Of a stretch of DNA of 64,000 bases, positions 48,797-59,001 are shown in pieces. The notes below the pieces were generated by a model. The model had not been told where the DNA came from, searched no databases, and saw only the letters and a program-made list of their open reading frames with translations. This DNA comes from Cryptomeria japonica (lineage: Eukaryota; Streptophyta; Pinopsida; Cupressales; Cupressaceae), in assembly GCF_030272615.1 (NCBI RefSeq), contig NC_081408.1, positions 762,716,673-762,780,672 of the forward strand. Direction: 5' to 3'. How positions within the stretch are numbered: position 1 is the stretch's first letter; every line of letters starts with the position of its first letter. Made by a program: the position numbers and the translations under genes.

Positions 48797-49150
48797 CTTT
48801 GAACCTTGAACTATTTCAAAATAATTTCATTGGTTCAAAGTTCAAAGATAAAAGATCAACACTTGCAGCAAGGAAGAAGGAAACAAAAGAAAATTTCAAT
48901 GACGCGAAAATGAACCTTGAACCTTGAACCATTCCAAGAGTGGTTCAATGGTTCAAGTTCAAGATGACCACAAGGACTGACGTTAAAAGGGACAGCCGCA
49001 ATACATAAGACAAAAGACCGATTGAACCTTGAACCTTGAACTCGAAAGGTTCAAAGTTCAAGTTCAACGACTATGCTAATGAAGAATTAGAACTTAATAG
49101 ACCACATTTTCTTTGAACCAGAATTTTGAACTTTATAAAGGGTTCAACGG
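48797..49150 (-). repeat. TTGAACC stem-loop array between integrase and extra ORF
   Basis: Direct and inverted copies of TTGAACCTTGAAC. Three foldable units: 48797-48847 (CTTTGAACCTTGAACT paired with GGTTCAAAGTTCAAAG), 48911-48963 (GAACCTTGAACCATT with AGTGGTTCAATGGTTC) and 49022-49068 (TTGAACCTTGAACCTTGAAC with GGTTCAAAGTTCAAGTTCAA). A weaker fourth is at 49111-49150. Each loop is short (4-20 nt). Confidence 0.85.
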
Positions 49151-49431
49151 ATGAGTACGAAACTCAAATTGATGTAGACTTAAGATTTGCAAAACTTAAT
49201 AAAATAATACCCCTAATTTATAAGCTATAAGCGAATAAATAAGGGGTAACAATGGCTCTGATTGGGGACCAGGACTGTGAAGGAATAGGAAGGAACTTAG
49301 AATCTCTGGTTTCACATTAAAACAAAGATGAGGGTCCAAAACAGACACAGCCAAAAAACAACAAAAACTTGACACAACAAAACTATCACAACAAAATTGA
49401 GTTATGTACAGAAAATGCAGGGGATACCTGC

Positions 49432-50640
49432 TTACAATTTGTAAAGCTTGAGATCCTGCCCATTATAGGGCAGGGGAAGAACAGTACCATCCACATAGGC
49501 CAGCTTGAAGGAATTTGGTCCCTTTACTTCATGAATAAAAAATGGACCCTTCCACAATGACTCAAATTTTCCATGTGCTCCCTTCGGCTCCCTCCGTTTG
49601 TCCCAGAGTAGGACTTGGTCTCCTTGCATAAATTTCCTCAGCCTGGCTTTGTGATCAAAAATATTTTTAACCCGTTGTTGATGCTCTGTAATGTGATCGA
49701 CCAGCTTCTCCCTTTCTTCTTCTATTCTGACTAAATACATAATTCTCTTTTCCAATGCATTTTGAAAATTCATATCTTCAATGATTGTTTGCAATTTAGA
49801 AGCTACCAATTCAAGAGGAAGTGAGAGTTGAGCCCCAACTCCATACACAAGTTCAAAAGGTGACATACCAATTGCTCATTTTGGTGAAGTCTTGTCTGCC
49901 CACAAAGCTTCATATAGCCTTTTGTGCCAATCTTTAGCATTTTCACTGACCAATTTCTTCATGATATTTATTAGATTTTTGTTACTGGATTCTGCCTGAC
50001 CATTACCCTACAGATAATAGTCAGAGGAATGCACCAAAGAAATGCCATGATCATTAAAAAACATGGATATTTCATAGGAGGAAAAATTTGCAGCATTATC
50101 AGTCACTATCTTCAATGGTACCCCAAAGAGAACCACAATATTTTCCTTTATGAACTGACATACTACTTCTGAGGTTGTTCTCCTAACAGGTACTGCTTCT
50201 ACCCACTTAGTAAAATAGTTTGTGACCATGAGAATATGTGTATGTCCAACGCTAGAGGGGGGTGTCAATGGACCAATGAAATCTAATCCCCACTGCTTGA
50301 AAGGTTCTTCCACGATTACTGGTCTGAGAGGTAAAGCAGCTAGTTGCAGTTTTCCTATAAAGAATCTACATTTGTCACACTTAGCAACCTAGGTATATGC
50401 ATCTTTAAACATGCCAGGCCAATAATAGTAGTTCCTTAATATCTTGTAAGCAGTGACTGTAGAAGAGAAATGCCCACCGCAAGCATCATCATGAAATGAT
50501 TTCAACAAGGCCTCACGTTGTGCTTTATCCACACACCTTAAGAAAGTTCCATCTAAACCTTTCTTATATAATATGTCATCAAAAATAACATACTTAGCTG
50601 CTTTTAACTTTAAGTTTCTTTTCTCTCTAGGAGACAAATG
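49432..50640 (-). pseudogene. E10 integrase
   Basis: Integrase domains in order on the minus strand. N-terminal zinc region from 50637 (FHDDACGGHFSSTVTAYKIL, then a CDKC-type pair after a stop at about 50388). Catalytic core in 50008-50313 (MEEPFKQWGLDFIGPLTPPS, LKIVTDNAANFSSYEI) with D and D present; a stop at about 50007 precedes GNGQAESSNKNLINIMKK, which supplies the glutamate. C-terminal part 49432-49866 (MSPFELVYGVGAQLSLPLEL) ends NGQDLKLYKL-stop. Three single stops interrupt an otherwise open frame. All three catalytic acidic residues are retained. Confidence 0.9.
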
Positions 50641-51288
50641 CGTAGGACATTCTCCATATGTTAAATAAAAGGATACATTGGTGAATCATTCATCCTGCAG
50701 GCTAACAAATAGAGATAATGACAAACTTTCTTCTTCTTCTTTATTTTCTGCCATTAGGCGACATAATCACTGTCCACGAACTAACTTTGTCGGCCTGATA
50801 TCCAAGTCAAATTCTTGAACCTTTGAAACCCAAGTTGCTCTATTATTCATTCCCACTTCTTGCTGAGTCAAGATACTTTTAACAACAGAATTTGGTACAA
50901 AAACAATTGAATGAGAATGCAATATATAATACTTGAAATGCTTAACAGCTTTAACAACTGCGAAAGCCTACTTCTCATTTAGCGAATAGTTTAATTCATG
51001 CTTTTTAAGCGGGATGCTCATAAATGCAATAGGAAACTCTTCACCGAGTTCATTCTTCTGTAGGAGAATACCAGACACTGTATGCTCTAAGGCGTAACAA
51101 TAAATGATAAAGTTTTTCTTGAAATCAGGATTAATTAATGTTGGAGCATGAGCAATGGCCTTTTTAACCTCTTCAAAAGCTTTCTTTGCTTCCTCCTTCC
51201 ATTTAAAGATCTGTTTTTCACTCATCATTCCTACAATATGTTTAGTGATTTCAGCAAAATCTGGCACAAATCTCCTGAGAAAGCTTAC
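50641..51288 (-). pseudogene. E10 gypsy RNase H, catalytically degenerate
   Basis: Connection and RNase H after RT. The open part 50968-51267 reads MPDFAEITKHIVGMMSEKQI and then FKKNFIIYCYALEHTVSGIL. The first catalytic aspartate (Y/C-D-A in the family) is Y. The following glutamate position is a stop (SLNEK-stop-AFAVVKAV), and the T-D-x-x-A-L position reads FVPNSVVKS. The tail RPTKLVRGQ-stop-LCRLMAE follows. It may act as a structural connection rather than a nuclease, with the archaeal-type RNase H upstream supplying activity; that is inference. Confidence 0.8.
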
Positions 51289-52563
51289 CTAACAAAAGAA
51301 TGATTTGACACCACTCCTGTCTGACGGCAAACTTAGTTGTTGGATAGCTCTAACATGATTAGGATCGATCTTGATACCATCTTGTGAAACTATATGTCCT
51401 AAAAGCTTTCCTTTAGTAACACAGAAAACTGATTTCTTTGGTTTAAGAGAAATACCATGATCTCGACATCTTTGCAACATAGTTTCTAAATCCTTGAAAT
51501 GATTTTTCCTTTCCTTAAAAAAGACTGTCAAATCATCTAGATACACAACAATGGTCTTACCAATCAGGTGACCAAATGAAAGGTTCATTGCTCTTTGGAA
51601 AGTGGCTCCAGTGTTTATCAGACCGAAAGGCATGTGATTATAGGCAAAAGTTCCCCATGGTGTTGTAAAGGTCATTTTGTGTTGATCTTCTTTTGCCACA
51701 CTTACCTGATTATATCCAGAGAAACCATCAAGCATTGACATCATTTCGGATCCAGCAACAGCTTGGAGAATGTGATCCATCGCTGGTAAAGGATAATTGT
51801 CTTTCAAGCTAGCTTGATTTAGATTTCGAAAATCAACACAAATTCTTATTTCTCCATTTTTCTTACAAACCGGAACAATATTAGCCACCCATGTGGAATG
51901 ATGAATTGGATAGATAATCCTTGCCTGAAGCATTTTATCTATTTCTCTGAAAATAGCATCTACAACTTTGGGGTTGTAATTCCTTAGTTTTTGTCTGAAA
52001 GGTGCCACTCCTATTTTAAGGGGAATATGATGTTGAAATTGGCCATTTCGAAAATCTTTCAAATCTTCATAGGACCAGGAAAAAACATCAAAAAAACTTT
52101 GCAACATTTCAACGAACAAATACCTTTCTTTAGGAGTGCAACATTTACCTAAATTGACCATTTTTGGATCATTTTCATCACCAATATTAACTTTCTCATA
52201 TTCACCTGATGTATAAACATTTTGGGAATCAATTCTTTTTACATACTTGTCATTGCAGTCAAACAGGCTCTCTAAGGTTACTAACCCCTTTGGAATTCGA
52301 TTCCCTTTAAGCTGAACCACTCCTTCTCTGAAGCTTCCCTTCTCATCTGGACAAAACTCATTGCATTGATTTTCAGAACCTTCAAAATAAGATGAAGCAA
52401 ACATTGCAGTATTTTGTAAGAACCTATCAATATGTTTATCATCTTCAAACACTTGCCAGAAATCTAAATTATTAGGAACATTAGGATGATATATTACTTC
52501 AATTCTGTAAACATCAGTACCAAATTTTGGATGTGGAAGTAATAAAGATGCTGATACTGCCAA
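51289..52563 (-). pseudogene. E10 reverse transcriptase
   Basis: A 424-codon open frame. The first 40 residues are the end of the preceding RNase H and a linker (SASLLLPHPKFGTDVYRIEV). RT begins near residue 165 (FFDVFSWSYEDLKDF). It includes HSTWVANIVPVCKKNGEIRI, then CVDFRNLNQASLKDNYPLPA, and MPFGLINTGATFQRAMN. The catalytic site is YLDD in VVYLDDLTVF, and the RT end is KLLGHIVSQDGIKIDPNHVR. The catalytic aspartates are present. It is the best preserved RT in the window; the frame stops at 51289 just before the RNase H. Confidence 0.93.
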
Positions 52564-53645
52564 AGAATCCGCGCGGGAATTTTGACTCCTAGGAATAGCT
52601 TCTATTGAAAATGCATCAAAATACTCAATTCATCCCAGACTCTATTTCTATAATGTTTAAGCCTCTCATTTTTCACAGAAAAATGGCTATGAACCTGATT
52701 TACAATCAATTCTGCATCACCCTTAGCGCACAACAGTCTAATTCCTCTTTTTTTGGCTTGTTCAATTCCTAGCAATAATGCTTCATATTCTGCGGTGTTA
52801 TTCATATTTTTAAACTCCAGTTTAAATAAGAAAGGAATCTTCTCACCTTGTGGAGAAATAAGTACCACTCCAGTGCCAGAACCAGCAGATGCACAGCTTC
52901 CATCAAATTCCATTGCCCACAACTCTGCAGCGTGATCAACCACGTCTTCTGACATACCCTTTTTATCATCAGAGAAAAGCAAATAGTTACCAATTTCATA
53001 TTCCTGATACAATATTTGTGACTTTGGATCATCAGAAGGGAAAATCGTATATTTGGATTTTGGTTTAGGTATGAGAGTAATTTTTTGTTTACCTACCTGA
53101 ATCACCACTTCAGACCAGTCCATTTTAATTTCACCACCTAAATCCTCACAAAAGGTCCTGCTTAAGAGCATTCCATAACTTGCGGGGATATCAGCAACTA
53201 ATATAGTTAGCTTTACTCTTTTATTCGGATGAACTGCCAGAGCAACTTGAGCATCTTTAATCTGGTCAAGCAAGGGCACCTGTTTTGAATCCATTGAATA
53301 ACACTTCCCAAAGGTTTTAGTGAGTGCAAGACCTAATGCTTTGGCAAATGTAGAAGGCATTATATTATTTGAGGCTCCTGAGTCAATGATACAATTATTG
53401 AGCTTATATCCATTGATAAATAAAGACACATAAAATGACTCAGGTTTCAGATCAAACATGTGCGATGATTCAACTGGTTCATCAATAGATGTCTTAGATG
53501 TAGAAGCAGCAGACAATTCCATAGTCTTAACTTCCTCATTATATTGTGAGGGTTCAAGATTGATCAATGGTAAACTTGAGGGCTTTAGTTGAGAATTTCC
53601 TTCCTGCACATACTTAATTAGCTTTTCTAATTCTTTAGGATTCAA
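52564..53645 (-). pseudogene. E10 protease fused to archaeal-type RNase H, upstream of RT
   Basis: An open frame of 347 codons (52602-53645, first codon TTG, so the true start is by frameshift or readthrough from gag). Protease: NCIIDSGASNNIMPSTFAKA with an intact D-S-G at residues 88-90, then MLLSRTFCEDLGG. From residue 243 an archaeal/plant-type RNase H follows: WAMEFDGSCASAGSGTG (first D at 248), then NNTAEYEALLLGIEQAKKRG (E at 286), AKGDAELIVNQV (D at 310). After a frameshift near 52615 the last part reads SRADSLAVSASLLLPHP, giving the fourth acidic residue. All four acidic positions are present. In most Tat elements this domain lies between the gypsy RNase H and integrase; here it is before RT. 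Confidence 0.88.
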
Positions 53646-54940
53646 CTTAAGGTATTCAACAGGCGAGATTGAATCCTTGATGATTTACAAAACTCCATGA
53701 TATCAAAAGAAGTATCAGACTCAGAATGCTTGAACATTTGAACTTCTTGAACCTTTGAACCATTCTCATAATTTCGGTTCATGATTTCTTTATTCTTAGT
53801 TAAAGTTTCAAGAGAAGTAGGGGTATTTGTATATTTAAAAGGACGCTGACTCCTAGTAAGAACAACACAAGAGGAATCTTCAAGGGTCACCAATATATCA
53901 CCTCCTCTATCTGAATCTGATTCATATTCAAGGAAGTGTATTCCAGAGTCGCCAGGCTTCCCATGAACTTCTCCTTCTGAACCAAGATGTCGTACCATTT
54001 CAGGGCATGAACTACCATCATGATCATCCGTTAAATGAAAAAAACACATGTTTCCTCTATGTGGTGGTGGTTCAATGGCTAGTCTTTGTTGAACTGGAGG
54101 AAGTTGTAGAGTTTTATTCCCAATCCCTGTAGGTTGATTACTAATTCTTCTTGGAACATCTTGATAAGGCTGAGGATAGGGAGTACTAGCCTTAGGTAGC
54201 TCCCTTTTGAGAGAAATTACATCATTCATCAGTCTCTGGATTACAGGGTCAGATGAAGTTGATGACTGCGAAGTAGCAGTTTGAATTTCTCTCTTCCACT
54301 TACCCGCATTAATTAAGTCATCCTCTAACTCTACTACAAAAGTTTTGGCAGTGGCTAAATCTTGCACTCTTTGCCTATGAATAAAGAAACTTATTTCTGC
54401 AGGCATTGCATTAATAAAGAAACACTTCAAATTATCATCAGAAGGCCTTCGATTAACTGGAATCTTATGAACAATTTTATCAAATTTCGCCACAAAATCT
54501 CTCATTGTTTCGGGAATCTCTTTTTTTAATTGGGCTAACTGGGCTATGAGGGAATGCTCATCTTCTGCTACTTTGAACCTAGCCTCAAACCTAGTTTTCA
54601 AATCTTGCCAATTTGTTATTACACCATTCGGCAAATGATAAAACCAATCAGCTGCTCCATCAGTTAATGTCTGTACAAACAATCTTATTGCTACATCTTC
54701 ATGTTGAACAGCTAAAACCCCACATGCAACATTAAATGCATTTAAATGTTCATCAACTATCACTCTTCCATCACCATTGAACCTAGGCAAGTGTTCTCTA
54801 GACCCTTTAGGCAAAGAATGCAGATTAGAACCAAGAGCAAGTGGTCCTATAGATGGACCCCACGGATTATTCCCAGCCATGGGAAGTACAATATTCAAAG
54901 GAGTAGGATTAATTATAGAAGGAAGGGTAACACCATGCAA
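53642..54940 (-). CDS. E10 gag (open frame)
   Basis: A 432-codon open frame starting ATG at 54940, about 260 nt after the primer site. The Retrotrans_gag domain spans about residues 60-190 (HEDVAIRLFVQTLTDGAADW, FYHLPNGVITNWQDLKTRFE). The C-terminal part has CFFHLTDDHDGSSC, a CX2HX4HX4C knuckle as in E2 and E12. The gag stop overlaps the downstream frame by 4 nt. Sequence in the protease frame (DSISPVEYLKLNPKELEKLI) is already readable before the gag stop, so a frameshift near 53680-53700 links gag to pol. Whether that shift is programmed or a mutation is unclear. It is the only gag in the window without an internal stop. Confidence 0.85.
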   Translation of the reverse strand: MHGVTLPSIINPTPLNIVLPMAGNNPWGPSIGPLALGSNLHSLPKGSREHLPRFNGDGRVIVDEHLNAFNVACGVLAVQHEDVAIRLFVQTLTDGAADWFYHLPNGVITNWQDLKTRFEARFKVAEDEHSLIAQLAQLKKEIPETMRDFVAKFDKIVHKIPVNRRPSDDNLKCFFINAMPAEISFFIHRQRVQDLATAKTFVVELEDDLINAGKWKREIQTATSQSSTSSDPVIQRLMNDVISLKRELPKASTPYPQPYQDVPRRISNQPTGIGNKTLQLPPVQQRLAIEPPPHRGNMCFFHLTDDHDGSSCPEMVRHLGSEGEVHGKPGDSGIHFLEYESDSDRGGDILVTLEDSSCVVLTRSQRPFKYTNTPTSLETLTKNKEIMNRNYENGSKVQEVQMFKHSESDTSFDIMEFCKSSRIQSRLLNTLS

Positions 54941-55203
54941 GGTTAAGGCGTGACAAACAGAAGTTTAGGGAAAAATAGGGGAAGGACTTGGGGGTCTACT
55001 TCTTGCTCTTCTTCTGGGTGTAAAGGAAGGGAAAAAGTTCAAATTTTGCAAGTCTTGAAAAACTGGATCAAATATCCCTTCACGCCTTTGAGACCTAGTG
55101 TACCTTCTTGGCTCCAGTGTGCTCATGATTCACAAGTTCAAGCAAACTGGCAACTGATCATTAATATTGCTTGTGGCTATGTAACTAGTCTTATTATTCG
55201 ACT

Positions 55204-55220
55204 CCCCAATAGAGTCGCCA
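55204..55220 (-). promoter_or_regulatory. E10 primer-binding site
   Basis: Minus strand TGGCGACTCTATTGGGG, the TGGCGACTC type used by Tat/Ogre-like elements, six bases inside the LTR end. Confidence 0.85.
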
Positions 55221-55226
55221 AAAATC

Positions 55227-55819
55227 TGTTAGTTAATAGATTGGTTTTCCCAAAATTTATTAACAAATACTCATGTTTGCCTAGTAGGAAACCAATGAAA
55301 ACCAACAGTTGGGTAAATAATGTTAATCTACCCTCTGCATAAGAGTACAACTTCCCATATGATATTCAATGAATTTTGACCAAATTTTATCATATAATTC
55401 ACTTTTAACTAGAAAGCAAGGAAAGGCTTTAACATTCACTTCTCAACACAAAATGAATGCCTCACAAAGATTATTGGAATGCATAACAAAACATTAAACT
55501 TCAAATAATGATTAACCTATATGAAGTGATCAAAATATTTGAACTCTGATTGATACTCGCTCATGCCTCATAGGACAAAGGGAATCAGAATATTCAAATG
55601 TTTTCAGCTAATTTCATTCATCAGATTGATTCACATACTTAATATTTGATAAAATCAGAGAAGAGAATCTAATACATGAACATATAAACATCCCAACAAA
55701 AATCTTTTATAAATTCAAACGCACAGCTTTCAAAAGTTGTATTAGACATTCCATTCCATTCAAAGATGGAGTATTCCACTGAAATTAACAAGTAAACCAT
55801 CTGCTATCTTAATTTTTCA
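55227..55819 (-). mobile_element. Shared LTR: 5' LTR of E10 and 3' LTR of E11
   Basis: 593 bp, TG...CA on the minus strand. On its left lie primer site and gag (E10). On its right lie a polypurine tract and the end of a second extra ORF (E11). One LTR thus serves two tandem element bodies. Confidence 0.9.
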
Positions 55820-55842
55820 AAATTTTATCCCCCTCCCCGCCA
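55820..55842 (-). promoter_or_regulatory. E11 polypurine tract
   Basis: Minus-strand GGCGGGGAGGGGGATAAAAT directly before the shared LTR, matching the E10 tract at 45001-45022. Confidence 0.8.
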
Positions 55843-55995
55843 AAACATCCATTCTTCATATTTATACTCATCAGGCCAACCTTAACTAAACACAAAGCTT
55901 CAAGAAACAACCGTTCGTAACTAAAATTAACTAAAATGGCCAAGAGCCGTAAACAAAGCTATAATTGCAGAATAGGAAACAGTTTTTGATTCGTC

Positions 55996-58219
55996 CTATT
56001 GGTGAGTCGTGCCATGTATATTTCGCCATTCCATATGAGCCGCTGAAAAGTTGTGAACAACCTGATAATGTGGGAGCCCAATGTGCAAGATGCATTCCTT
56101 CCAGACTTCTTTATCCATACTCACTTCCATAACTTTAGTTTTGTACGTTTCCAAGTGATCATAACAAACAACTAACATAGATTCAATTCTGGCAATTCTG
56201 GAGAAGTCATCTTTGGTTAAAGATTTTGATTCTTTAACCAGGTTCATCTTTCCTTTGAAATTCTCCACCATATCCACTGTCTGCTTGATGATTTGTCTGT
56301 CTTCCTTGAGAAGTTGTACATCAATGCACTTCAAATCTTTTTGCATTATAGCAATGAGTTCTTTCAATTGTTTCAACAACTTAATGGATTCTTCGTGGCC
56401 TTGCTTAATGATTGAATTTCTCCATTCAATATTTTATTTTGCCACATACAATATTTTGTCATCCAAATTTTTAACCACCTTTTCCATGAGAAATTTCATG
56501 ACACCATATTTTTGCACATCTTTCATCTGAATCAACACTGCTGCCCATTTGTTCCTTTCTTTTTCCCACGCTATCACCTCTGTTTCAAGCTCCTGAGTTA
56601 TAGTTGTAGACGTGTGTGGACTAGTATTCTAACATATTTTCACATATTGAGTTTTATTCGCCCACTTTTCCTGCATACAATAGTTACAACATCCTCATAT
56701 ACCTTGATTAGATTAGCAATATATCTTGTCCCTGTTCAATTATGGATTCAAGCCACTCATCGAAGGTTTCCACCATCATACGATTCCTCTGAACCTTATC
56801 CAATAGATTTTGGTTCATTGGCGATTTAGGATCAAAACACAGAGAAATTTGTGACAGGGGTTGCGGGCTAGGATGGTGTATGGCATTGATGTATTCTGCC
56901 ATCTGTTTAACAACTTGTTTCAGTTTCTGCTTATCCTTCTCATCCTTCCATGTTCTAGATAACATCCTTTTAGTGGAAGACTCTAAATGTTTTGCATTAG
57001 CAGCCTTGGAAGCAGTTCCTAAATCAATCTTTTCAATGGTAAAGTCCTTCTCAATAGCATTTTTTGGATCTTTATCTGAAATTGGTTTGGACATTTCAGC
57101 TACCCAATGCCCTGTATTCTCATCCACCTCCAGCATGGCCTCTTCTTTTAGCCTCTTAGACTTAGACGTCTTTCCAAGGCATCTACTCACCATATCTTCT
57201 ATTGGAACGCTGATAGGAACCACATTTTGTTTCTTGCTGATTGAGGATCCCAACCATCTGGAAACATTTGGAGATTCCTTCGCTGGTGGCATTTGATAGT
57301 CTGATGAATCCATGATAGCCAAAGTGGTCGCCTAATTGGGGTTATCCTCAGGTTGTTCTTTCTGTTTATCTGCATCTTGAGTTGCAGGGATATCTGCTAC
57401 TGGTTCACCCATAATTACTCGTGCTTCTTCACTATCGAGAATTATGATAGCTTCTTCTCTTGTAGGTTCTTTACTTTTCTTCTTATTTCTGGAACGGGGT
57501 GACTTGAACTGATGAGGAGCCAAATAGTGATTCCTTGAACCTCTTAGTTTGAACCTTCTCACTCTGCATATCAGTAGCACCTGCAATATCAACAATTATG
57601 TCAGAGGAAGAAATGATTGTTTGTGCAGCAATATGGGGTTGCTCAACTGATTTCTCAACTGAGGTAGTGGTCAGTTTCATTCCAGATTTACGGTTTCTTA
57701 ACCACTTTTCTATTCTCCTAATAACATTAAAGGTTCTGGATTGGATATTTTCTTCTTCTCTCCTATCCCAGTCAATTTCAGGAATAGGTTGCTTATGAAT
57801 TCTTTTATTGAACTCCAGATCCAATACATCTTCACCTTCCTCTTCATGTACTCCTGCTATGTTCATTGCTAATTTCATAGTAATGATTTGCCGCAAAGTG
57901 AACCTTGACCATAATCTTCTTCGGAGTTCAAAATCATCACAACAATCTTCCCAGTAGTCTTCTAACTGGGGTATATGTGAAAAGTTAACATCAACATTCA
58001 GGTGTTTTACTGTGTATCCTTTACTGTCAAACCCCTGCTGAGCAACATAAGGCTGCAGCTTCGTTTTCTTGAGTTCCACTTCTAAATTCAATGCATCTGA
58101 GGTAGTTTGGCAGCTATAATATCCAAGTTCAATTGGGAAAATTGCTCCAGACTCACTTTTCATCCCTAATTTCTTATCAACATGAGCTAACTGTCGGCAG
58201 ACTTCCAGGAGTACATAAC
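55996..58219 (-). pseudogene. E11 sense extra ORF, copy 2 (truncated)
   Basis: Second copy of the unknown extra ORF, colinear with copy 1 and ending at the same stop (55996-55998). The N-terminal part is cut at 58219 by E12. It reads intact where copy 1 has stops (YYSCQTTSDALNLEVEL; YWEDCCDDFELRRRLWSRFT), showing the ancestral frame was continuous. Its own breaks: a 1-nt insertion near 57495 (frameshift), a stop at 57332, a GAA to TAA change near 56433, and a 75-bp insertion at 56605. The C-terminal end (MLKQLKELIAIMQKDLKCID, then QLLKEDRQIIKQTVDMVENF) is open from 56379. Confidence 0.85.
56605..56679. mobile_element. 75-bp TG...CA insertion with 5-bp target duplication
   Basis: Starts TGTAGACGTGTGTGGAC and ends TTTTCCTGCATACA, flanked on both sides by ATAGT (56600-56604 and 56680-56684). 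The E10 copy of the extra ORF has the uninterrupted site (GAGTTACAGTTACAAC near 45775). The TGTAGAC start is shared with the gypsy LTRs in this window. Confidence 0.85.
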
Positions 58220-58981
58220 TGTAGACACCCAAAATTGTCCAGTCTAATTAAATAAATATTTTATTTATTTAATTACTTTAGCCTAATTCTTCTATTAATT
58301 AAATAAATCTTTATTTATTTAATTAATTCATTTATCTTCTTCTAGCCTTATTTCTCATTTAAATAAATACATTTATTTATTTAAATTATCCTTTTCCTAA
58401 ATTAAATAAATATTTTTATTTATTTAACTATCCCACTTCTTCTATTAATTAAATAAATCTTTATTTATTTAATTAATTCATTAGTCTTTTCTACCCATGA
58501 CACATGTCATTCATCTCTTAATTCATACACTACCTACCCCTTTCATTATTTTATTATTTCTTTTACCTACCCTCTAATCATAGCCGACCTCCTTTTACAC
58601 CTCTCAATCTTATCCCTCCATTTCATATTGTGTCTTCTATATAAAGAGATGTTTTCTTCATTATCAAACCCTAATGACTTGATCAATTAACTACACTACG
58701 ATCCTACTTGCAACCACATTTCGTTCTTTGTTGAGCTCTTGTGCACATAAAATCTGAGAGCAAATATATCAAGCAAGATCAATGGAGATAAGAAGAATGG
58801 AGATCCAAACCCTATTGGACATGTGATGGTATAATCTTTGTGATTTCGTTTGATTTGCATTGTCTTAGGTAATCTTCATATGTTATGGTGGATCTTTGTT
58901 GTTGTTAGGCTAGGGTTTTGTGGTTGAATTCATTTAGCCTTTCAATATTGTTATTATTGTTATCCATTTTCACTATATACA
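58220..58981 (+). mobile_element. E12 5' LTR (Tat-like gypsy)
   Basis: 762 bp, from TGTAGACACCCAAAATTGTC to CACTATATACA, directly followed by a primer site. TATA box TATATAAAG at about 58639-58646. It interrupts the E11 extra ORF: before it GGAGTACATAAC matches GGAGTACGTAACTATCAAG in copy 1. The target duplication should be ATAAC (58215-58219), with its partner beyond the window. Confidence 0.9.
58238..58477. repeat. Five near-palindromes in E12 U3
   Basis: Five copies of an ATTAAATAAAT...ATTTATTTAAT near-palindrome at about 58238, 58294, 58357, 58400 and 58445, each about 30 bp, separated by C/T-rich spacers of 15-35 bp. Confidence 0.85.
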
Positions 58982-58984
58982 TTT

Positions 58985-59001
58985 TGGCACGCCCGGTGGG
59001 A
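58985..59001 (+). promoter_or_regulatory. E12 primer-binding site
   Basis: TGGCACGCCCGGTGGGA, a primer site type found in some plant gypsy elements, four bases after the LTR end. The tRNA was not identified with certainty. Confidence 0.75.

Larger units (their letters stand above)
42911..55819 (-). mobile_element. E10 full-length Tat-like gypsy element
   Basis: Order on the minus strand: 5' LTR (55227-55819), primer site, gag, protease plus archaeal-type RNase H, RT, gypsy RNase H, integrase, spacer with stem-loops, sense extra ORF, polypurine tract, 3' LTR (42911-45000, itself holding a solo LTR). Removing the solo LTR and one target copy leaves 593 bp, exactly the length of the other LTR. 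The bases TGACC (42906-42910) are the expected target duplication; the partner cannot be checked because the right-hand LTR is shared with E11. Confidence 0.9.
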
